Source of the DNA: Mesorhizobium sp.
Lineage (GTDB): Bacteria > Pseudomonadota > Alphaproteobacteria > Rhizobiales > Rhizobiaceae
Length of the DNA: 64,000 bases
Assembly (NCBI GenBank): GCA_004020645.1
Contig: SAQL01000001.1
Coordinates: 498,255-562,254 of the forward strand
Reading direction: 5' to 3'
The position numbers were made by a program, and so were the translations under genes. The notes below the pieces were generated by a model. It was not told where the DNA came from. It searched no databases and saw only the letters and a list, made by a program, of their open reading frames with translations. Each line of letters opens with the position of its first letter. The first letter of the stretch is position 1. This document shows, in pieces, positions 1 to 8,189 of the stretch.

Positions 1-77
1 TTATGGCATGGCGCGAGGCCGAGTGCAATAGTCGTCCCACTTTTGGGAACCATTTTGTGTTGGAGCCGCGGTTTGCC

Positions 78-377
78 ATGAAGCTGATGGGGATATCGAG
101 GTTGCACGAACTTGCGCGTCGTGCCCGCGACGGACTTGATGGAGCCGTACCGGCATTGGTTTCCGAACTCGAGGCAGGGTCATGGCGCTCGATGGCTGAA
201 ATCGCTCAGTTCTACCCGTCAGCTGTGATTGACGGCATCAAGGTCCGGATCCCGCTCAACGGCGGCTACCGGGTCGATCTCCTCGCTGACTGCGAGGCGC
301 AGATGGTTCTCATCGAATATGCGGGGGCGACTAGTGGGGCACGCACCACCGGCAAAGCAGGGAGCAAGGTGACATGA
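78..377 (+). CDS. HigB-like toxin of a type II toxin-antitoxin pair
   Basis: A small protein of 99 residues if ATG 78 is the start; an in-frame reading extends to the window edge, so a longer form is possible. A GGAG lies about 12 bases before ATG 78. The central part has the HigB/COG4680 layout: a Trp-Arg-Ser segment with AEI and a YP motif (about residues 41-52), then a beta-rich stretch ending in RVDLL and QMVLIEYAG, where HigB toxins have their conserved YRLVV and IRFVG strands. HigB toxins are ribosome-associated mRNA endonucleases. The stop overlaps the next start as ATGA, the usual toxin-antitoxin coupling. The partner begins with a HigA-type domain, which supports the call. The tail after YAG is unusual and may be frameshifted. 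Toxin activity is inferred. Confidence 0.6.
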   Translation: MKLMGISRLHELARRARDGLDGAVPALVSELEAGSWRSMAEIAQFYPSAVIDGIKVRIPLNGGYRVDLLADCEAQMVLIEYAGATSGARTTGKAGSKVT

Positions 378-1522
378 CGGTTCGACCTATACGCACGGAC
401 GGGGACTACCAATCGGCACTCAAGCGTGCCGCGGCGCTGTTCGGGCAGAACAGCCCAAAGGACCGCGACGAGCTCGACGTGCTGCAGGCCGTAATCGAAC
501 GATGGGAGCGATCGCGGCACCCTGTCGAGGCAGCCACGCCTGCGGAGGCGATCAAGTTTCGCATGGCGCAGGAGGGATTGTCGCAACGCGATCTGATTCC
601 ATACCTAGGGAGCAAATCGCGCGTATCCGAAATACTCAACGGTCAGCGACAGCCCACTGTTGATCAGATCAGGGCACTGCATCAGCACTTAGGCATTCCT
701 GTTACCTCGCTGATTGGCACGTCCAGGCACGAGCCTGCGGCCGGTCCGTCGAGCACCTCGTTAGCGGCTGAGGGAAAGCTCCGTAGGCTTGGCGTAATGA
801 AAGGGAAGGAGAATCTTGCCGGTTTTTTGTCGCGTTCGAAGGCTTCTGCTCCGGCAATCGCCATGTTGCGCAAGACCAGAACTGAGCGCACCAACGCGAA
901 GACGGACATGGCGGCGCTGGAAGCATGGTGTGCGGCCGTATTGGTTCGTGCAGAAAAGATAACTATCAAGAAGACTGAGATCAGCGATCCTGAGAAAGCG
1001 GCGCGGCGACTGGCACAACTGAGCCCGTTGCCCGACTGGCAGGATCAGCTCGTCGCCGCGCTGCATCGTATGGGGATAATATTGGTCATATTGGAACACC
1101 TGCCGGGAACGTTTCTTGACGGCGCCGCGATGCGCCGTGGCGATGGTATTCCGGTGATAGCTCTGACCCTTCGTCACGATCGTTTAGACAATTTCTGGTT
1201 TACGCTATTGCATGAGTTCGCCCACGTGGTTTGCCATTTGAGTACTGATCGACAAGTCATTCTGGACGATCTGGATGTGGCGAGTTCGGAAGCCATAGAA
1301 GCGGAGGCGGACTCGTTTGCAAGAAACGCTCTTATCCCACCCGCCATGTGGAAGGGGATCGACAAGGACAGCAGCACGGAGGAGGTACTTGAGGCGGCGC
1401 AGAAGGCTGGCGTGCATCCTGCGATTGCCGCCGGCCGCTGGCGGTTCCAGCATTCGGACTATCGCCGCTTTTCCAAGCTGATCGGTCGGGGCGAGGTGAA
1501 AAGCGCTCTTATGTCGGCCTAA
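374..1522 (+). CDS. HigA-type antitoxin fused to ImmA/IrrE metallopeptidase
   Basis: A 382-residue protein in two parts. The first 115 residues match HigA/COG5499: a DELDVLQAVIERWE stretch, then an Xre-type helix-turn-helix around SQRDLIPYLGSKSRVSEIL. The second part is an ImmA/IrrE (COG2856) zinc peptidase domain with HEFAH at residues 280-284 and a downstream EAEADSFARNALIPP segment carrying the third ligand region. ImmA-type proteases cleave cognate repressors in mobile elements. Here repressor and protease are one chain, so autocleavage or regulation of the toxin gene is a plausible job. Start ATG 374 overlaps the toxin stop and has GGAGCAAGG upstream. The gene belongs to the dusA-inserted element. 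Confidence 0.8.
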   Translation: MTVRPIRTDGDYQSALKRAAALFGQNSPKDRDELDVLQAVIERWERSRHPVEAATPAEAIKFRMAQEGLSQRDLIPYLGSKSRVSEILNGQRQPTVDQIRALHQHLGIPVTSLIGTSRHEPAAGPSSTSLAAEGKLRRLGVMKGKENLAGFLSRSKASAPAIAMLRKTRTERTNAKTDMAALEAWCAAVLVRAEKITIKKTEISDPEKAARRLAQLSPLPDWQDQLVAALHRMGIILVILEHLPGTFLDGAAMRRGDGIPVIALTLRHDRLDNFWFTLLHEFAHVVCHLSTDRQVILDDLDVASSEAIEAEADSFARNALIPPAMWKGIDKDSSTEEVLEAAQKAGVHPAIAAGRWRFQHSDYRRFSKLIGRGEVKSALMSA

Positions 1523-1662
1523 GCCTCAATATCGCTTTTGGCGCACAACATCCAACACGTTTGCAATCTGTGCCATGGTCACATTGCACAGATGCGCCGA
1601 TTTGGCGCGAGCTACCAAACGTAATTGGGTACTGGGTGGTGGATTGTGGATAAGGGGGAGGT

Positions 1663-2853
1663 ATGGCCGGTCAGGGGGCAACGCTTACGGTCCAAGAGAA
1701 GCGCGTAGCGAAGGCGCTCCTCAACAAGCAGTGGGCCAACCAGGACGTGCAAGCCTGGATCAACGCAAACCGGAAGAAGTCGGTCAACTTCGCCCGCATC
1801 TCAGCGGTGAAGCAGGATGCCGCTCAGCAACCGGCGACTGAGGCCGAGGTCGACTACTTCATGCTGCATAAGAAGGCCTTCGACCCGCAGACGGGCCTCA
1901 ACCGTTACGACGATGAGCGGCTCATCCGTGCCCGCGAGGCCATGATCCTCGCCGTGCAGATATACAACAGCGCCGCGCTCAAGTTCAAAGCGGAAGTCTT
2001 CTGCGTCCTCTCGAGCGTCGCGTGGACCTACCTTCTCCACGAGCACTATGACCGGAAGGGCGTCATTGTCGTCGATGCCGACGGGAACTCGCTCCTGTTG
2101 GGCCAGATGATCGAGCGGGGGGACTGCCCGCTCTCACCCGGCACGCGAGACAACCTTCGCGTGATGAAGAAGCTGCGCGACAAGGTAGAGCACGTGCTGC
2201 TCGGGAAGGCCGACCTCCAGTGGATGGCTCTTTTCCAGGCCAACTGCCTCAACTTCGATAAGGCCTTATGCGACCTGTTCGGAGCGCAGCTGACCCTTTC
2301 GCACGAACTGTCGTTCGCGCTCCAGTTCGCGCGCCTCAACATCGAACAGGCGTCGATCGTGAATCAGTACGAAATCCCTGAACATATCGCGGCGGTAGAC
2401 GCTCACCTGATGGAGGGGCTCACGCCGGAACAGAAGGCGAGCATCGAGTTCCAGTTCCGCGTCATTTACACGCTCGACAATGCCGCGAAGAGCAAAGCGC
2501 ACTTCCAGTTCTTCAAGCCAGATTCAGCGGAGGGGAAGGAAATTCATAATGTGCTCGGCTATCTCAAGGCGGCTGACGAAATGTACCCGTTTAAGGCCGG
2601 GAAGGTGGTCGACCTCGTCAAAGATAAGTCGGGTCTAGCCTTTACGGGCAATGACCACATTCGAGCGTGGCGACACTATCAGGTGCGCCCGAAGACCAAA
2701 GCTGCGAACCCCGAGAACACCAACAAAGAGTACTGCCTCTATCATGCCGCGCACGGCGACTACACGTACTCGCAGGCTTGGGTGAACAAGCTCGCAGAAG
2801 ACATCGCCGACCCGGTGAAGCTCGCGGCCATTCGTGCCGTGAAGGTCTGGTAG
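1663..2853 (+). CDS. DUF3644-like protein with HEPN-type R-x4-H motif
   Basis: A 396-residue protein preceded by a strong GGGGAGG site and lying alone between the toxin-antitoxin pair and the integrase. Residues about 80-180 have the DUF3644 pattern: REAMILAVQIYNSAA, FKAEVFCVLSSVAWTYLLHEHY, then RDKVEH at 172-177. The last motif fits R-x4-6-H, the catalytic signature of HEPN ribonucleases, in a helical context with conserved aromatic residues. No signal peptide or membrane segment is visible. The C-terminal third, around RAWRHYQVRP and KEYCLYHAAHGDYTYSQAWV, could hold a substrate-binding or DNA-binding domain I do not recognise. Its place on an integrative element fits a host-defence or abortive-infection role; this is inference. 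DUF3644 membership is from pattern memory. Confidence 0.65.
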   Translation: MAGQGATLTVQEKRVAKALLNKQWANQDVQAWINANRKKSVNFARISAVKQDAAQQPATEAEVDYFMLHKKAFDPQTGLNRYDDERLIRAREAMILAVQIYNSAALKFKAEVFCVLSSVAWTYLLHEHYDRKGVIVVDADGNSLLLGQMIERGDCPLSPGTRDNLRVMKKLRDKVEHVLLGKADLQWMALFQANCLNFDKALCDLFGAQLTLSHELSFALQFARLNIEQASIVNQYEIPEHIAAVDAHLMEGLTPEQKASIEFQFRVIYTLDNAAKSKAHFQFFKPDSAEGKEIHNVLGYLKAADEMYPFKAGKVVDLVKDKSGLAFTGNDHIRAWRHYQVRPKTKAANPENTNKEYCLYHAAHGDYTYSQAWVNKLAEDIADPVKLAAIRAVKVW

Positions 2854-3113
2854 GCGAAGCCGTCCAGTACGGTTTAGCACGGCCGCAGGATGTTCCAATT
2901 TTCAAACTTGAGGTGCACTTTGAGCGGTGGCTGGTAGGGGCAGGTGTGCGCATTGATATCGTGCTGTTTAGCACAAGGTCTGCGGCCACGGCCGACTTTT
3001 CGAGCCTTCGTAGTTGGGCCTCCGGTTGAGCCGGCGGATTATTGCTGATCGACTCGAGGCGCCCGCTTTGAAAGTCCGCCCAGATCAAATCACATTCAAT
3101 CGGCTCGCCTTCA

Positions 3114-4286
3114 TCATTGATACTGAGCGTTCCGGTCTGAACGCCGTCGGCGTGGGAATTGGCCATGTCGCACGAGTTTTAGGGTTGGGTCCTTCCTCGT
3201 CACCTCTGCGAGCCATTTCCAACCGTCGTACTTATCTCCTGTTTGCCGCAAGTGCGTATAGCGCTTGAGGGACGTCCAGGATCGGTGTCCGGAATTTGAG
3301 GCGACCCGTGGGATGTTAAGGCCAAGCTCGAACAATCTCGAAACGCCATCGTGCCGCAGGTCATGAAAACGAAGGTCGTCGATTCCGAGGAGCTTGCAGG
3401 CTCGGGTGAAGGAGGCGCTAATTGCGTCTGTCGAATACGGGAAGATCTGTGCGGCAACCTTGGGCATGGCTTCGACTATTGCCAATGCTTCCTCCTGCAG
3501 GTCGCACCACACATCGTTCCCAATCTTCTGGCCCGGGTTCTTCATGTCGCGCACGAGTACGCGCATGCCTACCTTGTCCAGGTCTTTCCAAGCGATCTTC
3601 ACGATCTCCTCCTGCCGGCGGGTAGAGAAGATGGCGAAGGCAATGATCCGATGCATCGGAATGGAGGACGGTGTTGCGGATGACCGGTCCTTGAAGTGCT
3701 TCATAAGCCTATCGAGTTCGACCAGTGTCGGGCGACGATCGCGTTCTCGGCTTTTTGTTATTAGTCCGAGCCTGTCGGCAACGATCGAGGCGTCTTGCAT
3801 GGCCTGCCGGTCAAGCGGATAGTTCCAGGCAGGACGCGCTATCGCAAATACCGCGCCCAGATGGGCAAGATAGTTGGAGACGGTCTGTGGTTGAACGCCC
3901 GTCTCAAGTTTCTCACGCGCGAATGTGACGATGTCGGTGCTCGTGATCGAGGCGCATGGCTTGCCGGCGATATCGAACTTTTTGATAGTTTTAAGTACCT
4001 GCGTCTTCGTGCGGCCGATCTTCTTATTGCTTTCGCGAACATAGCGATCTATCGCGTCCGCGAGTGTTGGGACCCGGTTGTCGTTCGACTTGGTCTGCAG
4101 CGCAGATTCCAAGGCTTCTGGCTCTCCGAGGAGCTCTTCTCGTTGGCTGAGCCAGGCGGAAGCGGTGGATCGGCGCTCGAAGGTCTTGTTCTCACGCAGA
4201 ATGATCTTGCCGCCGCGTTTTATGACAATCTGTGCGAGCCATGCTACAGAGCCATCCTTGCGTGAGCGCTTCACGATGGTGCCCAT
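3114..4286 (-). CDS. Tyrosine integrase of a dusA-inserted element
   Basis: A 390-residue tyrosine recombinase. A SAM-like core-binding domain covers about residues 73-165 (TLADAIDRYV to YPLDR), followed by the catalytic domain: Arg box at R224, Lys at about 249, HDLR at 308-311, GH at 333-334 and nucleophile Y343 in KRYTH. All catalytic residues are present, so it should be active. It reads away from dusA and starts about 110 bases from it, as in the integrases known to recombine elements into the 5' end of dusA. The reading frame is open far upstream, antisense to dusA, but MGTIVKRS is a natural N-terminus; MLYRMGTIV, starting at 4298, is an alternative. The KRSRKDGSVAWLAQI start looks like an arm-binding domain. 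Confidence 0.93.
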   Translation of the reverse strand: MGTIVKRSRKDGSVAWLAQIVIKRGGKIILRENKTFERRSTASAWLSQREELLGEPEALESALQTKSNDNRVPTLADAIDRYVRESNKKIGRTKTQVLKTIKKFDIAGKPCASITSTDIVTFAREKLETGVQPQTVSNYLAHLGAVFAIARPAWNYPLDRQAMQDASIVADRLGLITKSRERDRRPTLVELDRLMKHFKDRSSATPSSIPMHRIIAFAIFSTRRQEEIVKIAWKDLDKVGMRVLVRDMKNPGQKIGNDVWCDLQEEALAIVEAMPKVAAQIFPYSTDAISASFTRACKLLGIDDLRFHDLRHDGVSRLFELGLNIPRVASNSGHRSWTSLKRYTHLRQTGDKYDGWKWLAEVTRKDPTLKLVRHGQFPRRRRSDRNAQYQ

Positions 4287-4288
4287 TC

Positions 4289-4350
4289 GGTACAACATCC
4301 CCTTCGCCGGTACAACATTTGTTGTACCTTTCAGGAAAAACGGTACAAAA
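4289..4350. promoter_or_regulatory. Palindrome and repeated GGTACAA motifs upstream of int
   Basis: A perfect inverted repeat, GGTACAAC-ATTT-GTTGTACC, lies at 4309-4328. The same GGTACAAC half occurs again at 4289-4296 and GGTACAAA at 4342-4349. The cluster lies directly before the integrase start and between it and dusA. It could be an operator for an element regulator or arm-type integrase sites. The motif is seen directly; the role is inferred. Confidence 0.6.
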
Positions 4351-4397
4351 TCGGACGAAACGAGACAAGCGCAAAAATGAGCGAGAAGGCCTAAGTA

Positions 4398-5414
4398 GTG
4401 GAAATTGAAAGGAAATCGCAGATTGGCGTAGCTCGGCGGTTCTCCGTTGCGCCAATGATGGATTGGACGGACCGGCATTGCCGCTTCCTCCATCGCCAGT
4501 TGACGCGCCGGGCATTGCTCTACACCGAGATGGTCGTCGCCGACGCGGTCATCCACGGCGAGCGCGAGCGCTTGCTCGGCTTCGATGGTACGGAACATCC
4601 GGTCGCGTTGCAGCTCGGCGGCTCGGATCCGCAGAAGCTTGCCGAAGCGGCCCGCATCGGCGAAGCCTTCGGCTATGACGAGATCAACCTCAATGTCGGC
4701 TGCCCGTCCGACCGCGTCCAGTCGGGTACGTTCGGCGCCTGCCTGATGAAAGCACCGGTTCTGGTCGCCGATTGCGTCGCGGCGATGAAGGCGTCTGTCG
4801 GCATCGCCGTCACCGTCAAATGCCGCATCGGCGTCGACGAGCAGGATCCTGAGCCGGCGCTCGATACGCTGGCGGACGGGGTTTTCGCGGCCGGCGCCGA
4901 CGCGCTGTGGGTGCATGCCCGCAAGGCGTGGCTGGAAGGGCTGAGCCCTAAGGAAAACCGCGACATCCCGCCGCTCGAATACAACAGGGTGTATCGGCTG
5001 AAGGCCAAAAATCCAAACAAATTCATCGGCATCAACGGCGGCATTCAATCCCTTGAAGAGGCGCTTTACCACATTGATCATGTCGACGGCGCCATGCTCG
5101 GCCGCGCCGCCTATCATACGCCGGGCATTCTGGCAGGCGTCGACGCGACGTTTTACGGCGACAAACCCAAAACGTTCGATTTTGCCGCGCTGATCGATGC
5201 CATGGCGGATTATGCGGCACGCCATATTGAGCGGGGCGGGCGGCTTGGCCATGTCACCCGTCACATGGTCGGCCTGTTCCACGGTCTGCCCGGTGCGCGC
5301 CGTTACCGGCAGATCCTTTCGACCGATGCGACAAGGCCCGGCGCCGGACCGGATGTGCTGAAGGCGGCTTTCGCGGCAGTCGATTTTAGCGGGACGGACG
5401 CCGAAGCAGCCTGA
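4398..5414 (+). CDS. dusA: tRNA-dihydrouridine(20/20a) synthase
   Basis: A 338-residue FMN enzyme that reduces U20/U20a in the tRNA D-loop with NADPH. Diagnostic stretches are SVAPMMDWTDRHCR near the N-terminus (FMN/tRNA binding), QLGGSDP, NLNVGCPSDRV with the catalytic Cys, and TVKCRIGVDEQD. Length is normal for DusA. The start is GTG 4398, with GAGAAGG 9 bases upstream. This start and the first 15 or so codons lie on the element side of the presumed recombination point, so the integrated element appears to supply the promoter, ribosome-binding site and N-terminus of the host gene. No frameshift is visible; the gene should be functional. Confidence 0.96.
   Translation: MEIERKSQIGVARRFSVAPMMDWTDRHCRFLHRQLTRRALLYTEMVVADAVIHGERERLLGFDGTEHPVALQLGGSDPQKLAEAARIGEAFGYDEINLNVGCPSDRVQSGTFGACLMKAPVLVADCVAAMKASVGIAVTVKCRIGVDEQDPEPALDTLADGVFAAGADALWVHARKAWLEGLSPKENRDIPPLEYNRVYRLKAKNPNKFIGINGGIQSLEEALYHIDHVDGAMLGRAAYHTPGILAGVDATFYGDKPKTFDFAALIDAMADYAARHIERGGRLGHVTRHMVGLFHGLPGARRYRQILSTDATRPGAGPDVLKAAFAAVDFSGTDAEAA
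4436..4483. other. Putative attachment site in 5' end of dusA
   Basis: The codons for FSVAPMMDWTDRHCR are the most conserved DNA in dusA and are the known target of dusA-associated integrases. With an intact integrase diverging immediately upstream, the att core is most likely inside this block. A second copy should flank the distal end of the element, beyond the left window edge. Exact core borders cannot be set from one end. Confidence 0.55.
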
Positions 5415-5512
5415 AAGTCCAATCGCGCAAGATCATGCGGTCGCTTGCGTGTCTTCCGCAGTCTGTTCAGCAAACCAGAGGACCGTCGATAGCTCGGGCA
5501 AACCTAGTCAAG

Positions 5513-6448
5513 CTAAGCAGCGCTCGCCCGCTCGGTGTCCTGCATATCTTCTTTGATCGCGTGCGACATGGATCGAGTGCGCAGCGCATCGCGCTTTGGC
5601 GGCACCTGGAATGTGCGGCGATATTCGTGGGTGAATTGCGAGATGCTCTCGTAGCCCACCTCGAACCCAGCGCTGGTTGCCGAAAAGCCTTCATCGAGCA
5701 TGAGGCGGCGTGCTTCGATTAGGCGAAGCCGCTTCTGGTATTGTCCCGGCGTCAGTGACGTCATGTGCTTGAAGTGCTTGTGGAAGGCCGTGAGGCTCAT
5801 CGCCGCTGCCGCCGCCAAGCGCTCGACGGGAATACGCGACCGATACTCGGTTCTAAGAATCGCGATGGCCGCAGCGAGACGGCTTGCGTGGCTGTCCGGA
5901 TCCGCAAGCGACCGCAGAGCAGCGCCATGCTGACCGCAGAGGAGCCAATAATGCAGCTCGTGCATAATTCCGGGGCGCAGGAGCGAGGTAGCGTCCGGTC
6001 GGTCAAGCAAGCGCATCAGCCGCACTGCGCAATCCAGAATTGCGGCATTGGTGTCCTCAGCGAACAAGGTGCGTGTCTCTGACGGGCGCTGCGCACGCAC
6101 GCTGCCCAACTGCGCCGCGAGCTCGCGCAGGAGCGTCATCTCGAGTTCGACTGCGACGGCCAGGTAGGGCTCGCGCCGGCTTGCCTGCACGATCCGTCCG
6201 ACGACCGGCATGTCCGCGCTCACGATCACGGATTGCCCGGCGGAGAAAACTTGCTGCTCCCTGCCCACGGTCATGAGCTTGGCACCCTGCAAAACCAGAC
6301 AAACCAGCGGCCGATAGACCGAGTGCAAGTCGCCAGGTGATGACTCGACGCACATCACCCGCAGGCCCGGCACTGGCGTCAGCGCCAGGCCGTCCCGGTT
6401 GGCATGGCGGGCGGCATAGGTGTGAACGGCATGTTTGAGGACGTCCAT
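5513..6448 (-). CDS. AraC family regulator (AraC-type N-terminal domain)
   Basis: A 311-residue regulator. Residues about 20-175 form the AraC_N effector domain (GLALTPVPGLRVM, PLVCLVLQGAKLM, FSAGQSVIVSADMPV), and the C-terminal 100 residues form two helix-turn-helix units (PVERLAAAAAMSLTAFHKHFK and SATSAGFEVGYESISQFTHEYRR). The start at 6448 is chosen because AGGAGA lies just upstream; the frame is open further but without a better site. It diverges from a short-chain dehydrogenase gene, a common pairing for this family in which the regulator controls the reductase. The effector is unknown. It converges with dusA. Confidence 0.88.
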   Translation of the reverse strand: MDVLKHAVHTYAARHANRDGLALTPVPGLRVMCVESSPGDLHSVYRPLVCLVLQGAKLMTVGREQQVFSAGQSVIVSADMPVVGRIVQASRREPYLAVAVELEMTLLRELAAQLGSVRAQRPSETRTLFAEDTNAAILDCAVRLMRLLDRPDATSLLRPGIMHELHYWLLCGQHGAALRSLADPDSHASRLAAAIAILRTEYRSRIPVERLAAAAAMSLTAFHKHFKHMTSLTPGQYQKRLRLIEARRLMLDEGFSATSAGFEVGYESISQFTHEYRRTFQVPPKRDALRTRSMSHAIKEDMQDTERASAA

Positions 6449-6573
6449 GCAATGTCTCCTGCAGCGGCGCGATGCTGGCGATCCTAGCATGCGGGCGGAC
6501 AAACACCACGTGGGCTGCAGGATCGAGCAAGTTTTGCGCAGGCGTTGGCAAGCTGCCGAACGCGCCGCCCGGT

Positions 6574-6675
6574 ATGAAATGTCGCGACATCGCCGACGCA
6601 ATCGCGGCGCTCTGCAGCGGGGACGGTGCCTGGATCAACGGGCAGACGGTATTCGCAAACGGCGGGATCGTTTGA
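6574..6675 (+). pseudogene. C-terminal remnant of a short-chain dehydrogenase
   Basis: The encoded end RDIADAIAALCSGDGAWING followed by QTVFANGGIV is the classical C-terminus of FabG-like SDR enzymes. Nothing upstream in this frame resembles the Rossmann part or the YxxxK active site, and the AraC start lies only about 125 bases away. It is a decayed tail, probably left when the neighbouring regulator/SDR pair was rearranged. Confidence 0.7.
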
Positions 6676-6709
6676 CCCCGATTGGCTGGAATAGATGGAG
6701 CACAGAACG

Positions 6710-7453
6710 ATGAAAATGACCGGAAACACGATCCTCATCACCGGCGGCGGATCCGGGATCGGGCGGGAACTGGCGCTGCGCTTCAATGCGCTTGGAAACA
6801 CTGTGATCGTCGCGGGACGGCGCAAGGAGGCGCTCGAGCAGACGATCGCCGGGCGTGAAGGCATGCACGCCATGGTCGGCAATGTTGAAGATCCGGAAGC
6901 AATCGCAGCATTTGCCAAGCGCGTAGTCGCCGAGCACCCGGCGCTCAACGTGCTCATCAACAATGCCGGCATCATGCGCCGCGAGAATCTGACCAGGACC
7001 CGCGATCTGCGCGACGCGGAGGAGACGATCGTCACCAACTTGTTCGGGCCGATCCGCCTCACCAACGCGCTAATCGAGCATCTGGCGGCCCGGCAAAATG
7101 CCGTGATCGTCAACGTCTCGTCAGGCCTGGCCTTCGTGCCGCTGAGTGGCACGCCGACCTACAATGCCAGCAAGGCGGCGATCCATTCCTATACGGTGTC
7201 GTTGCGCGAGCAACTCAGGGGCAGGGTCGAAGTGATCGAGCTTGCGCCGCCCGCGGTTCGCACTGAACTCACGCCCGGCCAGTCGACGCGCGACGAGTAT
7301 ATGCCGCTCGATGCGTTCATTGACGAGGCGATGGCGTTGTTCAGCCGAGAGCCGACGCCCAAGGAGATACTGGTGGAGCGCGTGGGCTTCCTGCGCTGGG
7401 CGGAGCGGGACGGCCGGTTTGATCAAGCGGTCGAGATGCTCAACGCTCACTGA
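6710..7453 (+). CDS. SDR family oxidoreductase (DltE-like)
   Basis: A 247-residue short-chain dehydrogenase. The dinucleotide-binding motif TGGGSGIGRE is near residue 11, NNAG near 85, the catalytic Ser in VNVSSG near 135 and YNASK near 150. The C-terminal half (VIELAPPAVRTELTPGQ and a WAERDGRF end) resembles the DltE/COG3967 group, which reduces small carbonyl compounds with NAD(P)H. Start ATG 6710 has GGAG 9 bases upstream; ATG 6695 is in frame but poorly placed. It diverges from the AraC regulator, its likely controller. Substrate unknown. Confidence 0.88.
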   Translation: MKMTGNTILITGGGSGIGRELALRFNALGNTVIVAGRRKEALEQTIAGREGMHAMVGNVEDPEAIAAFAKRVVAEHPALNVLINNAGIMRRENLTRTRDLRDAEETIVTNLFGPIRLTNALIEHLAARQNAVIVNVSSGLAFVPLSGTPTYNASKAAIHSYTVSLREQLRGRVEVIELAPPAVRTELTPGQSTRDEYMPLDAFIDEAMALFSREPTPKEILVERVGFLRWAERDGRFDQAVEMLNAH

Positions 7454-7477
7454 GCGGCGCCGAAGCAGCCCAACTGT

Positions 7478-8182
7478 TCAATCGCGCAAGATCATGCGGT
7501 CGCCACGCACGTCGAAACCGGACAGTGAGCCGATGAAATTCATGCCGAGCAGGCTCTGGCCGAGCATGCCGGGCGCGGCGATCATCACCGGCATGTCCCT
7601 GCGTATGATCCCGCCGATCGCCAATTCGTCGGTTCTCACGGCGGCGGCGCGCGCCATGCCGTTGGCGGTGGAAACCGGTATGGTGAAATTGAGGACGGCT
7701 GGATTGAACCCGGCCGCTTGCGCGTCCTGCGCGGTCAGCACGGTGCTCGTTGCGCCTGTATCGACCACGGCCCGGACCGGCGTGCCGTTGACCATGATGC
7801 GCGCTTCGAAATGGCCATTGCCGGCCTTGTCCAGGGTCACCGTGGCATGGCCGTCCTCAAGGCCCAATGCCAGCGGACTGCCGGGAACAAGGCCGGCCGT
7901 TACCCGGCTGGCGAAATCCTGCAATTCATAACGATACTGGTAGCCGGCGATCAGTGCGAGCACGATGACGGCCCAGGTGCCAAGATTGCGGGCCATCGCG
8001 CCCAAGGATCTGCCTGATCTGAGCAGGCTGGCGCCGATGAGCGCGACCAACGCGCCAAGCCAGATCAGCCGGCTGAAATCGTAATTCTCGACGCCGAATG
8101 TGCTGCCGGCGGAATCGTTGAGCATGAGCAGGGCCGAACCTACCCCGATCAGGATCATCAAAACCCAGAAAAACCGATTCAT
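7478..8182 (-). CDS. Membrane-anchored retropepsin-like aspartic protease
   Basis: A 234-residue protein of the TIGR02281/clan AA type. Three hydrophobic segments occupy residues 1-85, then a periplasmic domain with VDTGATSTVLT, the single Asp-Thr-Gly active site of retropepsins, which act as dimers. A second typical block is LLGMNFIGSLSGFDVRGDRM. It is 7 bases downstream of the DUF1289 gene and shares its transcript, an arrangement that recurs in rhizobia. The natural substrate is unknown. The gene converges with the SDR gene. Confidence 0.85.
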   Translation of the reverse strand: MNRFFWVLMILIGVGSALLMLNDSAGSTFGVENYDFSRLIWLGALVALIGASLLRSGRSLGAMARNLGTWAVIVLALIAGYQYRYELQDFASRVTAGLVPGSPLALGLEDGHATVTLDKAGNGHFEARIMVNGTPVRAVVDTGATSTVLTAQDAQAAGFNPAVLNFTIPVSTANGMARAAAVRTDELAIGGIIRRDMPVMIAAPGMLGQSLLGMNFIGSLSGFDVRGDRMILRD

Positions 8183-8189
8183 GTTTGGC

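Noticed and set aside
4287..5282. Extension of the integrase frame by about 330 codons, antisense to dusA
   Set aside because: The extra part has no integrase similarity and lies wholly opposite dusA; GC-rich DNA often leaves the antisense frame open. The start MGTIVKRS is natural.
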